From the NCBI GenBank assembly GCA_035693615.1, contig DASSGH010000043.1:124001-188000 (forward strand): a stretch of 64,000 nt of DNA, written 5' to 3'. The position numbers were made by a program, and so were the translations under genes. Origin of the DNA: VAZQ01 sp035693615 (GTDB taxonomy: Bacteria > Pseudomonadota > Alphaproteobacteria > Rhizobiales > Xanthobacteraceae). Shown here in pieces: positions 1-10,083 of the stretch. The notes below the pieces were generated by a model. It was not told where the DNA came from. It was given only the letters and a program-made list of their open reading frames with translations, and searched no databases. Within the stretch, counting starts at the first letter, position 1, and each line of letters opens with the position of its first letter.

Positions 1-1365
1 CCGGGCATTCTCTTCACGGTGGCCTGGATCCTGCTGGGGAGCCCGAAGATCGGGCTCCTCAATCTCGGCCTGCAGAAGCTGTTCGACACCGACGCGGTAT
101 TCGTGAATGTCTACACTATGGCCGGAATGATCTGGATCGATGGACTGCACTACTCGCCCGTGGCTTTTCTGCTGATGAGCGCCGCGTTCCGCTCCATGGA
201 TCCCGCGCTCGAGGAGCAAGCCGCGATGAGCGGAGCCTCCATACTGCAGATCGCGCGGCGCATCACGCTGCCTTTGGCATGGCCGGCGGCGCTCGGGGCG
301 CTGCTCATCCTGTTCGTGCGTGCGATCGAGTCGTTCGAGGTGCCGGCGCTGCTCGGGCTGCCTGTGGGCATTCACGTCTATACCTCGTCAATCTATCAGG
401 CGATTCATCAATATCCAAGTGAGATCGGGCTCGCCGCCGCGTATGCCGTGACGCTGTTGCTCATCACCTCGCTCGGCACCTACTGGCAGTCGCGGCTCTC
501 CCGCCAGGGCGGACGCTTCTCGACCGTCACCGGCAAAGGCTTTCGTCCGCGCACGATCGACCTTGGCCGCTGGCGCTATCTCACAGCGACAATTTTCATC
601 GTCTACTTCGTCGTGATCGTGCTGTTGCCCTTCCTTGTGCTGGTTTGGTCCTCGCTGCAGAAATTCTACAGCGCGCCGTCCTGGGCGGCGCTCCGCCGCG
701 TCAGCCTCGATTCCTATCGCGCCGTGCTCGATCATCCGCAATTCGCCAATACGGTATGGAACAGCGTCGTGCTCGCGCTCGGAACCGCCATCACCGTCAT
801 GCTCGTGTCGGCGGTCATCGCGTGGATCGTCGTGCGCACCAAGGTGCCGGGACGGTGGCTGCTCGACAATTTGGCGTCGTTACCGCTGGTTTTCCCCGGC
901 CTGGTGCTCGGGCTCGCCATCATGGTCTGCTATCTCTACGTCGACATCGGCGTCTACGGCACCCTGTGGATCATCTTCATCGCTTATGTCACGCGCTTTC
1001 TGCCCTACGGCATGCGCTACAGTTCGGCCTCTATGCTGCAGATTCACAAGGAGCTCGAGGAATCGGCGGCGATGAGCGGCGCGTCGTGGAGCATGACCTT
1101 TCGCCGCGTCGTGCTGCCGCTGTTGAAGCCGGGGCTGCTGGCGGGTTTCATCTACGTCATGATCGTCTCGGTTCGCGAGCTGTCGAGCTCGATCCTGCTC
1201 TACTCGCCCGGCACCGAGGTGGTATCGATCATGATCTGGGAGCTGTGGCAGAATGGGCAGTACGTGGAGCTTTCGGCGCTCGGCGTCATGCTGATCGTCG
1301 CGCTGTTCGTGCTCGTCTTGTTGGCGCAGCTCGCCGGCCGGCGGTTCGGAATTGCGGAAACTTGA
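1..1365 (+). CDS. Two-domain iron(III)-type ABC transporter permease (FbpB-like), 5' end cut by window
   Basis: Inner-membrane permease of a binding-protein-dependent ABC importer. The frame is open to base 1, so the gene starts upstream; 454 residues are visible. It is a fused double permease: two EAA cytoplasmic loops, each containing AAMSGAS and ending in an LPL-type turn, lie near bases 205-285 and 1050-1130. Each is followed by hydrophobic segments. Fused double permeases with this loop are typical of the FbpB/ThiP/PotB-like group for Fe3+, thiamine or small organic ligands. The ATPase gene starts 11 bases after the stop, so the two are co-transcribed. The periplasmic binding protein should lie upstream, outside the window. 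Substrate is not determinable here; iron is a family default, not something seen. Confidence 0.9.
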   Translation, partial: PGILFTVAWILLGSPKIGLLNLGLQKLFDTDAVFVNVYTMAGMIWIDGLHYSPVAFLLMSAAFRSMDPALEEQAAMSGASILQIARRITLPLAWPAALGALLILFVRAIESFEVPALLGLPVGIHVYTSSIYQAIHQYPSEIGLAAAYAVTLLLITSLGTYWQSRLSRQGGRFSTVTGKGFRPRTIDLGRWRYLTATIFIVYFVVIVLLPFLVLVWSSLQKFYSAPSWAALRRVSLDSYRAVLDHPQFANTVWNSVVLALGTAITVMLVSAVIAWIVVRTKVPGRWLLDNLASLPLVFPGLVLGLAIMVCYLYVDIGVYGTLWIIFIAYVTRFLPYGMRYSSASMLQIHKELEESAAMSGASWSMTFRRVVLPLLKPGLLAGFIYVMIVSVRELSSSILLYSPGTEVVSIMIWELWQNGQYVELSALGVMLIVALFVLVLLAQLAGRRFGIAET

Positions 1366-1376
1366 AGAACGCGAGG

Positions 1377-2480
1377 ATGGGCCTGCTCAGCGTCAGATCG
1401 CTGTTCACCGAATACGCCAACGAGGGCGGCGGCGCGGTCAAGGCGGTGCAAAACGTCTCGTTCGAGGTGCCGGAGGGCAAGCTGTTCACGCTGCTCGGCC
1501 CTTCGGGCTGCGGCAAGACGACGACGTTGCGCTCCATCGCCGGGCTGGAGCGGCCGAGCGCGGGCGACATCGAGGTCGCCGGACGCTTGGTCTATTCGTC
1601 GGAGCAGGGCATCTTCGTCGCGCCCAACAAGCGTAATTTCGGCATGGTGTTCCAGTCCTACGCCATCTGGCCGCACATGAACGTCTTTCAGAACGCCGCG
1701 TTTCCGCTCGAGGTGCGCGGGCTCGCCAAGACCGAGGTTCGCGAGCGGGTCATGCGGGTGCTGCAGGCGGTGGCGCTCGACGATCTCCTCGAGCGCGACG
1801 CCACGAAGCTCTCCGGCGGCCAGCAGCAGCGGCTCGCGCTGGCGCGCGCCCTGGTGATGGAGCCGCAGATTCTGCTGCTCGATGAGCCGCTCTCCAACCT
1901 TGATGCTAAGCTGCGCGACCGCATGCGCTCGGAGCTCAAGCGGCTGCAGCGCGACCTCAACCTCACGACGGTGTACGTCACCCACGACCAGAGCGAAGCG
2001 CTCGCCCTCTCGCACGAGATCGCGGTGATGAACGAGGGGCGGATCGTCCAGATCGGCACGCCGCGACAGATCTACGAGCAGCCCGCCGACAGGTTCGTCG
2101 CTGATTTCGTCGGCATGACCAACTTCATCGGCGGAACGGTGACGGCGCTCGCCAACGGCCGCTGCGTCGTCAGCTCCGCCATGGGCGAAATCAAGGCGCA
2201 TGCGAGCGAGGGCGTGCGCAAGGACGCCGCTGTTATCGTATCAGTGCGGCCGGAGGACGTGGAATTGTCGGAAGCACCGCCGGCGGCGGACGACCGCGAC
2301 AACGTCTGCAAGGGTACGATCGACGCCAAGGATTTCCTCGGCGATTACCTGGATTTTCGCGTCAAGGTCGGCGATGTTGTGTTGTTGGCAAAAGCGCACC
2401 CGTCGCTGCGCACGCCGACCGGCGATTCGATCTATCTGCGCATGAAGGCGGATAAATGCGTTGTCATCAGTAGTCGGTGA
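1377..2480 (+). CDS. ABC transporter ATP-binding protein, FbpC/PotA-like
   Basis: 367-residue cytoplasmic ATPase that energises the adjacent permease. Walker A GPSGCGKT is at residues 41-48, the signature LSGGQQQR at 145-152 and Walker B ILLLDEP at 165-171, followed by the D-loop SNLD. The roughly 120 residues after the nucleotide-binding domain match a C-terminal TOBE-type regulatory domain of the carbohydrate/organic-acid/iron ATPases. The reading frame runs open far upstream, but the start at 1377 gives the normal N terminus and follows the permease stop by 11 bases. An iron/thiamine/polyamine-type importer is likely; the exact ligand is unknown. A bicupin gene follows 32 bases later, in the same direction. 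Confidence 0.93.
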   Translation: MGLLSVRSLFTEYANEGGGAVKAVQNVSFEVPEGKLFTLLGPSGCGKTTTLRSIAGLERPSAGDIEVAGRLVYSSEQGIFVAPNKRNFGMVFQSYAIWPHMNVFQNAAFPLEVRGLAKTEVRERVMRVLQAVALDDLLERDATKLSGGQQQRLALARALVMEPQILLLDEPLSNLDAKLRDRMRSELKRLQRDLNLTTVYVTHDQSEALALSHEIAVMNEGRIVQIGTPRQIYEQPADRFVADFVGMTNFIGGTVTALANGRCVVSSAMGEIKAHASEGVRKDAAVIVSVRPEDVELSEAPPAADDRDNVCKGTIDAKDFLGDYLDFRVKVGDVVLLAKAHPSLRTPTGDSIYLRMKADKCVVISSR

Positions 2481-2512
2481 TCGAGCGAGGCGATCACGGC
2501 AAGGAGCAAGCC

Positions 2513-3640
2513 ATGGCAAAGGACGCCGTTGTCCCGGACGAGTTGGCGAAGAAGTTTTCGACCGAAAAGGACACGCCTTACCTGCGCTGGGTCCGCGGCG
2601 AAGGTCTCGACATCATCAGCGCGCACTACGTGCGCAACTTGCGCACGGTCGAGCTCAAGCCGTGGCCGCGGCGCGGCGGGCGCGGTGTCTACATCAATCA
2701 TGAGGCCTCGCGCACATCCAACGACTGCTACGTCTGCGAAATCCCGCCCGGCAAGAAGCTCGAGCCGCAGCGGCAGCTGTTCGAGGAGATGATTCTAGTG
2801 CTGGAGGGCCGCGGCTCGACCAGCGTTTGGAACGACGCGGGCCGGCGCATCACCTTCGAGTGGAAGGCGGGCGCGATGTTCGCCATCCCGCTCAACTGCT
2901 GGCACCAGCACTTCAACGGCTCCGGGCAAGCGCCGGCGCGCTACGTCGCCGTGACCAATGCGCCGCCGGTAATGAATCTCTACGAAGACGTCGAGTTCGT
3001 CTTCAATTGCCAGTACGACTTCAAGAACCGCTTCGACGGCGAGCCCGACTATTTCAGCGCCAAGGGTGAGCAGAAGGGCCTCCTCCTCGTCACCAATTTC
3101 GTCGCCGACGCGGTGAACCTGCCCCTAATCAGTGCGAAGGAGCGCGGCGCTGGCGGCGGCCACATCCGCTTCAACATGGCCAAGGGCTCGATGAACAGCC
3201 ACATCTCCCAGTTTCCGATCGGTACCTACAAGAAGGGCCACGCGCACGGTCCGGGCGCGCATGTGATTATCCTATCGGGCGAGGGCTACTCGCTGATGTG
3301 GCCGGAGGGCGATGCGCCGAAGCGCTACGATTGGGAGGTCGGCACGTTGATCGTGCCGCCGAACATGTGGTTCCACCAGCACTTCAATGGCGGCACCGCC
3401 CCAGCGCGCTATCTCGCGTTCAAGCACGAGGGCGTCGCCATCCGCAACGCCCAGGGCGTGCCCAAGGCCTGGATCAGCCGGCGTCTCGGTGGTGATCAGA
3501 TCGACTATGCCGACGAGATACCGGCGGTACGCAAAATGTTCGCCGAGACGCTCGCCAAGCAAGGTCTAGCCCCGCGCATGGACCAGGCCTACGCGCAGGA
3601 GCTGGCAGACCTGCCGCCGCCGGTAGCCAAGACCGGGTAG
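2513..3640 (+). CDS. Bicupin-domain protein of unknown function
   Basis: 375 residues with two cupin modules. The first module has a metal-site-like stretch around GSTSVWND and an NCWHQHFNG end. The second has GHAHGPGAHVIILSGEG and ends MWFHQHFNGG, giving paired His residues in each barrel. The start at 2513 is preceded by AAGGAG at 2501; an in-frame start at 2477 would overlap the ATPase gene and has no good ribosome site. Bicupins include gentisate 1,2-dioxygenase-like and oxalate decarboxylase-like enzymes as well as non-catalytic proteins. No closer assignment is justified. Its place directly behind an ABC importer suggests it acts on the imported compound (inference). It is convergent with the RND operon, 91 bases away. 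Confidence 0.85.
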   Translation: MAKDAVVPDELAKKFSTEKDTPYLRWVRGEGLDIISAHYVRNLRTVELKPWPRRGGRGVYINHEASRTSNDCYVCEIPPGKKLEPQRQLFEEMILVLEGRGSTSVWNDAGRRITFEWKAGAMFAIPLNCWHQHFNGSGQAPARYVAVTNAPPVMNLYEDVEFVFNCQYDFKNRFDGEPDYFSAKGEQKGLLLVTNFVADAVNLPLISAKERGAGGGHIRFNMAKGSMNSHISQFPIGTYKKGHAHGPGAHVIILSGEGYSLMWPEGDAPKRYDWEVGTLIVPPNMWFHQHFNGGTAPARYLAFKHEGVAIRNAQGVPKAWISRRLGGDQIDYADEIPAVRKMFAETLAKQGLAPRMDQAYAQELADLPPPVAKTG

Positions 3641-3731
3641 GAGATAATAGGCGTCATTGTCGCGCCCGAGCGGCCATCATCTCCTGCGACACGGTGCATG
3701 CTGCCGGCCACGGCTGCGCATGCCGGCAAGG

Positions 3732-6700
3732 TTACGGCCGCAGCGCCCGCGCGGCGGAGCGCAAGACATGGCCGGGTTCGCGATGCACGCGCTCGCCCCA
3801 CAGGCGCCGGTGCAGCCTGTCGAGGAGGAGGTAGATCACCGGCGTGGTGTAAAGGGTGAGCATCTGCGAGACGATAAGCCCGCCCACGATGGTGATGCCG
3901 AGCGGCCGGCGCAGTTCCGATCCGGGTCCGGTTGCGATCACCAGCGGTACCGCGCCGAGCAGCGCCGCCATGGTCGTCATCATAATCGGCCGGAAGCGCT
4001 CGAGACAGGCGTCGTAGATCGCCCGCTCCGCCGTCAGCCCGCGCTTGCGCTCGCCTTCGAGCGCGAAGTCGACCATCATGATTCCGTTCTTCTTGACGAT
4101 GCCGATCAACAGGATGATGCCGATGAAGGCGATCAGCGACAACTCGGTATTGAAGATCTGCAGGGCCAAGAGCGCGCCGAGTCCGGCCGAGGGCAGGGTG
4201 GAGATGATCGTCAACGGATGCGCCAGGCTCTCGTACAGAACCCCGAGCACGATGTAGACGGCGATGAGCGCCGCCAGAATCAAGAGCGGCTGCGCGCCGA
4301 TGGAGGTGCGGTAGGCACGCGCATCACCAGCGTATTCCGCGTGCAGCGTGTCGGGAATGTGCAGCTCGGCGATCGCCTGATCGATGCGCCGTGTCGCCTC
4401 TTCGATCGGCGTGTTCTCACCGAGGCTGAAGCTGATGGTGATGGCGGGAAACTGACCCTGGTGGTTGACCACGAGCGGGGAGAGGCCGCGCCCGATCGTG
4501 GTCACGGCCGTGAGTGGAACCTGGGTGTTGCCGGCGCCGCTGACGTAGATGCGGCTTAGATCGGTCGGGTCGCGTTGATATCGGGGATCGATTTCCAGAA
4601 TGACGCGATACTGGTTGCGCTGAGTATAGAGCGTCGACACCTGCCGCTGGGCATATGCATCGTTGAGCGCATTCGCGATGTCCTGCACGCGCACGCCGAG
4701 CCGTGAGGCTGCGGTTCGATCAATCGCCACCTTGACTTGCAAGCCGCCTTGGTCGCGGTCGGTCGAAATGTCGACAAGTCCGGGCAGCGTCTGGATCTTC
4801 GCCAAGACGCGAGGTGCCCGCTCCACGAGTTCGGTATAGTTGCTGTCCCACAGCGTGAATTGATAGGTGGCATCGCTCTGGCGCCCGCCGACCCGCACGT
4901 CCTGCATAGGGAAGAAGAATAGGCGAAGCCCGGGGATGTCGGCAGTTTTCTGCCGCAGCCGGTTGGCTACCGCCTGCGATGTGAGCCCTTCCCGTTCGGC
5001 CAGCGGCTTGAGGCCGATGAACAGGTTGCCGCGGTTGACCGAGGCGTTCCAGCCCGTGGTGCCGATGGAGGAGCCGACGTTGGCGACAGCGGGATCGGCC
5101 CGCACGATCGCTTCCGCTTTCTGCTGCAGGTCGTACATCGCCGGGAACGACACCTCGGTCGACGCCTGCGTCCCGCCGTAGATCAGGCCAGTGTCATCGA
5201 GCGGGAAAAATCCCTTCGGCGTGCGGACGTAGAGCATAACCGTGATCGCCAAGGTTGCGGCCATGACGAGGAGCATGAGCACGCGGTGCTCAAGCACGGC
5301 GCCGAGGCTTCGCCCATAAAAGCGCACCATTGCGCCCAACACGCGCTCAACCGTCCGGTCGAGCCACGTGGCGTGGGGACTCGGCGGCTTGCGCACGAAA
5401 TGCGCGCAAATCATTGGCGTCACCGTCAGCGAGACCGCGGTCGAAACGGCGATCGCGAAGGCGAGCGTGACCGAAAACTCCCGGAAAACGCGGCCGACCA
5501 GCCCGGTCATGAACAACAGCGGGATGAAGGCGGCGACCAGCGAAATGCTGATCGAGAGCACGGTGAATCCGATCTGTCGCGCGCCCTCGATGGCCGCGCG
5601 GAACGGCGACATGCCTTTTTCGAGATTACTGAAGCAATTCTCGATCATGACGATGGCGTCATCGACCACGAACCCGACCGAAACCGCCAACGCCATCAGC
5701 GACAGATTGTCGATCGAGAAGCCGGCGAGCCACATCATCGCACATGTGCCGGCGAGCGACAGCGGAACGGTCACGCCGGCGGCGAAGGTCGTCGCCGCCC
5801 GGCGCAAGAACACGAACACGACCAGCATGACCAGAACGATGGTCGCGATAAGCGTGAGTTGCATATCCTTCACGCTGGCGCGGATCGTCTGGGTCCGATC
5901 GGACAGCACCGAAATGTCGATGCCGGTCGGGATCCAGCGCTTGATCTCGGGCAGCAGCGCGTAGATGCGGTCGACGGTCTCGATCACGTTGGAATTGGCC
6001 TGCTTGTTGATCACAAGCAGCACCGAGGGCTGGCCATTGAACCAGGCGGCAGCCCGATTGTCGCGCACTCCGAGCTCGATCGAAGCGATCGAGGAAAGCC
6101 TGACCACGCTGCCGTTGGCTGAGCGAACCACGATCGGGTCGTATTCCGCCGCGGTCCGAATCTGATCGTTGGAGGCGATGGCGACCGCGCGCTCCGCGCT
6201 GTTGAACGCGCCGATCGGTCCCACCGCGTTGGCGTTGGCGATGGCGGTGCGCACGTCCTCGAACGACAAGCCCATCGAAGCGAGCGCGATCGGATCGACC
6301 CGAACGCGAATGGCGGGCTGCTCGGCGCCATTGACGGTGACCTCGGCGACCCCTTCGATCTGCGCGAGCCGCTGGGCGATCACGCTGTCGGCGGCGTCGT
6401 AGAGCACGCTCGGCGGAAGGTTCTTGGACGTGAGCGCCAGGATCATGATCGGCGTCGCCGCCGGATTGAATTTGCGGAAAGCCGGCGATGATGGCAGGTC
6501 GGCCGGCAGGTCCGTGAGCGCGGCGTTGATCGCGGCCTGCACGTCGCGCGCGGCGCCATCGATGTTGCGGGCGAGATCGAACTGGACTGTGACGCGCGTG
6601 CTGCCCAATGAGCTGCGCGAGGTGAGTTCGGTGACGCCGGCGATTTCGCCCAGCCGCCGCTCGAGCGGCGCGGCAACGGTCGCCGCCATGGTCTCCGGAT

Positions 6701-6872
6701 CGGCGCCCGGCCGGCTGGCGGTGACGCTGATGGTGGGAAAATCCACGGTCGGCATGCTGGCGACCGGAAGGAAACGATAGGCTACGGCGCCCACCAAAAA
6801 TAGCCCAACCGCGAGCAGGGTCGTGCCCACCGGCCGGCGGATGAACGGTTCGGAGAAGCTCGCGCCGCTCAT
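3732..6872 (-). CDS. mdtC: RND efflux pump subunit, MdtC-like
   Basis: 1046-residue inner-membrane proton-driven exporter of the AcrB/HAE1 superfamily. It starts with the usual short cytoplasmic stretch (FIRRPVGTTLLA) and a first membrane helix. It then has the large periplasmic porter domain, and GFVVDDAIVMIEN in the fourth helix with the paired Asp of the proton relay. A second repeat of helices and periplasmic domain follows, and length is normal for the family. It is the last gene of the operon and starts 4 bases after the stop of the neighbouring pump gene. Two adjacent, different RND genes plus adaptor is the MdtABC/MuxABC arrangement, in which the pump is a B2C heterotrimer. Substrates of that family are bile salts, novobiocin and similar compounds; here unknown. 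Confidence 0.93.
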   Translation of the reverse strand: MSGASFSEPFIRRPVGTTLLAVGLFLVGAVAYRFLPVASMPTVDFPTISVTASRPGADPETMAATVAAPLERRLGEIAGVTELTSRSSLGSTRVTVQFDLARNIDGAARDVQAAINAALTDLPADLPSSPAFRKFNPAATPIMILALTSKNLPPSVLYDAADSVIAQRLAQIEGVAEVTVNGAEQPAIRVRVDPIALASMGLSFEDVRTAIANANAVGPIGAFNSAERAVAIASNDQIRTAAEYDPIVVRSANGSVVRLSSIASIELGVRDNRAAAWFNGQPSVLLVINKQANSNVIETVDRIYALLPEIKRWIPTGIDISVLSDRTQTIRASVKDMQLTLIATIVLVMLVVFVFLRRAATTFAAGVTVPLSLAGTCAMMWLAGFSIDNLSLMALAVSVGFVVDDAIVMIENCFSNLEKGMSPFRAAIEGARQIGFTVLSISISLVAAFIPLLFMTGLVGRVFREFSVTLAFAIAVSTAVSLTVTPMICAHFVRKPPSPHATWLDRTVERVLGAMVRFYGRSLGAVLEHRVLMLLVMAATLAITVMLYVRTPKGFFPLDDTGLIYGGTQASTEVSFPAMYDLQQKAEAIVRADPAVANVGSSIGTTGWNASVNRGNLFIGLKPLAEREGLTSQAVANRLRQKTADIPGLRLFFFPMQDVRVGGRQSDATYQFTLWDSNYTELVERAPRVLAKIQTLPGLVDISTDRDQGGLQVKVAIDRTAASRLGVRVQDIANALNDAYAQRQVSTLYTQRNQYRVILEIDPRYQRDPTDLSRIYVSGAGNTQVPLTAVTTIGRGLSPLVVNHQGQFPAITISFSLGENTPIEEATRRIDQAIAELHIPDTLHAEYAGDARAYRTSIGAQPLLILAALIAVYIVLGVLYESLAHPLTIISTLPSAGLGALLALQIFNTELSLIAFIGIILLIGIVKKNGIMMVDFALEGERKRGLTAERAIYDACLERFRPIMMTTMAALLGAVPLVIATGPGSELRRPLGITIVGGLIVSQMLTLYTTPVIYLLLDRLHRRLWGERVHREPGHVLRSAARALRP

Positions 6873-6876
6873 GGCG

Positions 6877-9800
6877 TCACTCCGCCGGGTGCTGCGACGG
6901 CTCCGGCTCGTCCGGCAGCTCGAGCTCGGTCTGCCGCGGCGCCGGGCGGCTCAGCCGCGTCTTCAAGCGCTCCATCGCGAGGTAGACGACCGGGGTGGTG
7001 TAGAGCGTCAGCAACTGGCTCAGCAGCAGTCCACCGATGATGGTGATGCCGAGCGGGTTGCGCAGCTCCGAGCCGGTTCCCGACTCGAACGCGAGCGGAA
7101 TGGCGCCGAACAGCGCCGCGAGCGTCGTCATCATGATCGGCCGGAAACGTAGCAGCGATGCCTGCACGATCGATTCGCGTGGCGAGAGGCCCTGCTTGCG
7201 CTCGGCTTCGAGCGCGAAGTCGATCATCATGATCGCGTTCTTCTTCACGATGCCCATCAGCAACACGATGCCGATGAGGGCGACTACCGAGAGGTCCTGC
7301 TTGTACAACATCAGCGCGAGCAGCGCGCCGACGCCGGCCGACGGCAAAGTCGACAGAATGGTGAGCGGATGGATGAAGCTTTCGTACAGCACGCCAAGCA
7401 CGATGTAGATCGTGACTGCGGCCGCGAGGATCAGCCAGGGCTCACCGGCAAGCGACTTGGCGAATTCGGCGGCGTCGCCGGAATAGCTGCCGGTCACCGA
7501 ACTCGGCATGCCGATTTCCCCCTCCGCATGCGAAATCGCTGCCACCGCGTCGCTCAGCGCCGCCCCGGGCGCGAGGTTGAAGCTCAGCGTCACCGCCGGG
7601 AACTGTTCCTGATGCGCGACGACCAAGGGTGCGGTGGTGTGCTGATAACGACCGATTGCGCTCAACGGCACCATGGCGGCGCCGGAGACGGTCGGAACGA
7701 CCGTGGGCGAGGTCGACGTCAACGAGGTGGGCTGGGCCACCGCCTGAACGCCGGAGGCGGGCACGTAGAGCTTGGCGAGCGAGGTGGGATCGTTCTGGTA
7801 TTCCGGTTTTGCCTCGAGGATGACGCGATACTGATTGGCTTGGCCGTAGATGGTCGAGATTTGCCGCTGGCCGAAAGCGTCGCTCAAGGTGTCGATCACG
7901 GTTTGCATGGACACGCCGAGCCGCCCGGCCACTTCGCGATCGACGTGAATATCCAAGGCGAGGCCGTAGTCCTGCGCTTCCGAAACGACGTCGCGCAGCA
8001 CCTCGGATCGCTGCAGTTGCTGCGCCAAGCGCGCGGCCCAGTCGCTGAGCTCCTTTGGATCGGTGGCGGTGAGCGTGTACTGGTATTGCCCGCGGCTCAG
8101 CCGAGTCGAGATCTGAATGTCCTGCACGGGGCGGAAATAAACGACCACGCCGGGAACCGCGGCGACCGCGTCCTGCAGTCGTTCGATGATCGCGCTCACC
8201 GGCGTCTGCCGTTCATCGCGCGAGCGCAGCGTGATGGCGAGCCGTCCGGCATTCGGGGTGAGGTTGATCGGGGTCACGCCGATAACGGAGACGACGCCGG
8301 TCACGTCCGGGTCCTTGCGAATGGTGTTCTCGACCGTCCCCTGCAGGCGCTTCATCTCGGAGAACGAGATGTCCTGTCCGCCTTCCATGACGGCAAAAAT
8401 CAGTCCCGTGTCCTGGAGCGGCAGAAATCCTTTGGGAATGATGACGTAGAGCCAGATCGTGGCGATAAGCGTGGCGCCGGTGACGATGAGCGTCAGCCGC
8501 TCGTGGCGCAGCACCCACTCCAGGCTTCGGCGGTAGAGCTCGACCGAGCCGTCCACCGAGCGGTGGAACATCCACGCGATCCCCGCGCTCGCGGGCGCCT
8601 CCGACTGATGGCGCAGCAGTCGGCTGCACATCATCGGCGTCAAGGTGAGCGAAACGACCGCCGAGGCCACCACCGCGATGGTCAACGTAAGCGCGAATTC
8701 CCGGAACATGCGGCCGACCAGGCCGGTCATGAACAGGAGCGGGATGAAGACCGCGATCAGCGAGACTGTGAGCGAGATCACCGTAAAGCCGATCTCGCGT
8801 GCGCCGCGTAGCGCGGCTTGAAACGGTCCTTCCCCGTTCTCCATGTGGCGCACGATGTTCTCAATCATGACGATGGCGTCGTCGACGACGAAACCGGTGC
8901 CGATCGTCAGCGCCATGAGCGACAGGTTGTCGAACGAAAAGCCGCAGAACCACATGATGCCGAACGTCGCGACGATCGACAGCGGCAGTGCGACGCCGGC
9001 AATGATGGTGGCGCGGATGGTGCGCAGGAAGATGAGGACGACGGTGATGACCAGCGCCACGCTGAGCACCAAGGTGAATTGCACGTCGCGGACCGAGGCG
9101 CGGATGCTGGCGGTGGCGTCGTGCACTATGGTGAGCGTCGCCCCGACCGGCATCGAGCGTTGCAATTTCGGCAGTTCATTCTTGATGCGCTGCACCGTCT
9201 CGATCACGTTGGCGCCGGGTTGACGCTGAATGTCGACGACCACCGCCGGCATGCCCTGATAGAAGCCGCTGACCTTGCTGTTCTCGAGCCCGTCGATCAC
9301 GTCGGCCACGTCGCGAAGCAGGACGGGGGCGGTGTTGCGGTAGGTCACGACGACGTTGCGGTAGGCATCGGCCGCGGCGAGCTGGTCGTTGGCCGCGATG
9401 GTGTAGGACTGGTGCGCGCCATCGAGCGCACCCTTGGCACCGGCGACGTTGGCGGCGATGATGACGTTGCGCACGTCCTCGAGCGAGATGCCGTAGTTGG
9501 TGAGGCGAGACAGGTCCACCTGGATGCGGATGGCAGGACGGATATTTCCCTGCACGGTGACACGCCCGACACCGGAAATTTCGCTCAACCGCTGTGCCAG
9601 CAGCGTGTCGGCGATGTCGCTGAGCGCGCGCAGCGAAATCGTGTCCGACGTGATCGCCAGTGTCACCATCGGCGCATCGGCCGGGTTGACCTTGGAATAG
9701 ACCGGCGGATACGGCAGGTTTCGCGGCAGCGTGGCTGCCGAAGCATTGATTGCCGCTTGGACGTCCTGCGCGGCCCCGTCGATGTCGCGGGTGAGCTCGA

Positions 9801-10083
9801 ATTGCAGGGTGATCTGGCTGATGCCGAACGAGCTCGAGGATGTCATCAGCTGGAGCGCGGGAATCTGTCCGAAATTGCGCTCGAGCGGCGCCGTCACGAG
9901 CGAAGCCATTACCTCGGGACTTGCCCCGGGAAGCTGGGTGGTGACCTGGATGGTGGGGAAATCCACCTGCGGAAGGGAAGAGACCGGCAGCCACAGATAA
10001 CCGAGCAGGCCGCCGAGCATGACCGCGACCCCGAGCAGCGACGTGGCGATCGGGCGGTGGATGAACGGCGACGATACGCTCAT
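6877..10083 (-). CDS. mdtB: RND efflux pump subunit, MdtB-like
   Basis: 1068-residue AcrB-superfamily transporter with the same two-fold layout as its partner: N-terminal FIHRPIATSLLG, porter domain, and GFVVDDAIVMIEN in the fourth membrane helix. The start overlaps the adaptor stop by 4 bases (ATGA), so translation is probably coupled. A low-complexity Ser/Thr/Val/Pro stretch around bases 7680-7760 (TSLTSTSPTVVPTVSGA) is inserted in the second periplasmic half and looks like a lineage-specific loop. The protein ends in a charged Pro/Glu tail. MdtB versus MdtC was assigned by N-terminal resemblance and gene order, so the letters are less certain than the family. Confidence 0.93.
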   Translation of the reverse strand: MSVSSPFIHRPIATSLLGVAVMLGGLLGYLWLPVSSLPQVDFPTIQVTTQLPGASPEVMASLVTAPLERNFGQIPALQLMTSSSSFGISQITLQFELTRDIDGAAQDVQAAINASAATLPRNLPYPPVYSKVNPADAPMVTLAITSDTISLRALSDIADTLLAQRLSEISGVGRVTVQGNIRPAIRIQVDLSRLTNYGISLEDVRNVIIAANVAGAKGALDGAHQSYTIAANDQLAAADAYRNVVVTYRNTAPVLLRDVADVIDGLENSKVSGFYQGMPAVVVDIQRQPGANVIETVQRIKNELPKLQRSMPVGATLTIVHDATASIRASVRDVQFTLVLSVALVITVVLIFLRTIRATIIAGVALPLSIVATFGIMWFCGFSFDNLSLMALTIGTGFVVDDAIVMIENIVRHMENGEGPFQAALRGAREIGFTVISLTVSLIAVFIPLLFMTGLVGRMFREFALTLTIAVVASAVVSLTLTPMMCSRLLRHQSEAPASAGIAWMFHRSVDGSVELYRRSLEWVLRHERLTLIVTGATLIATIWLYVIIPKGFLPLQDTGLIFAVMEGGQDISFSEMKRLQGTVENTIRKDPDVTGVVSVIGVTPINLTPNAGRLAITLRSRDERQTPVSAIIERLQDAVAAVPGVVVYFRPVQDIQISTRLSRGQYQYTLTATDPKELSDWAARLAQQLQRSEVLRDVVSEAQDYGLALDIHVDREVAGRLGVSMQTVIDTLSDAFGQRQISTIYGQANQYRVILEAKPEYQNDPTSLAKLYVPASGVQAVAQPTSLTSTSPTVVPTVSGAAMVPLSAIGRYQHTTAPLVVAHQEQFPAVTLSFNLAPGAALSDAVAAISHAEGEIGMPSSVTGSYSGDAAEFAKSLAGEPWLILAAAVTIYIVLGVLYESFIHPLTILSTLPSAGVGALLALMLYKQDLSVVALIGIVLLMGIVKKNAIMMIDFALEAERKQGLSPRESIVQASLLRFRPIMMTTLAALFGAIPLAFESGTGSELRNPLGITIIGGLLLSQLLTLYTTPVVYLAMERLKTRLSRPAPRQTELELPDEPEPSQHPAE

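Noticed and set aside
645..1376. Upstream extension of the FbpC-like ATPase frame
   Set aside because: It runs through the permease gene in another frame and is Arg/His-rich; the start at 1377 gives the normal ATPase N terminus.
3702..3728. Inverted repeat TGCCGGC / GCCGGCA between the bicupin gene and the RND operon as a terminator
   Set aside because: 13-base loop and no T-run on either strand; weak as a terminator.
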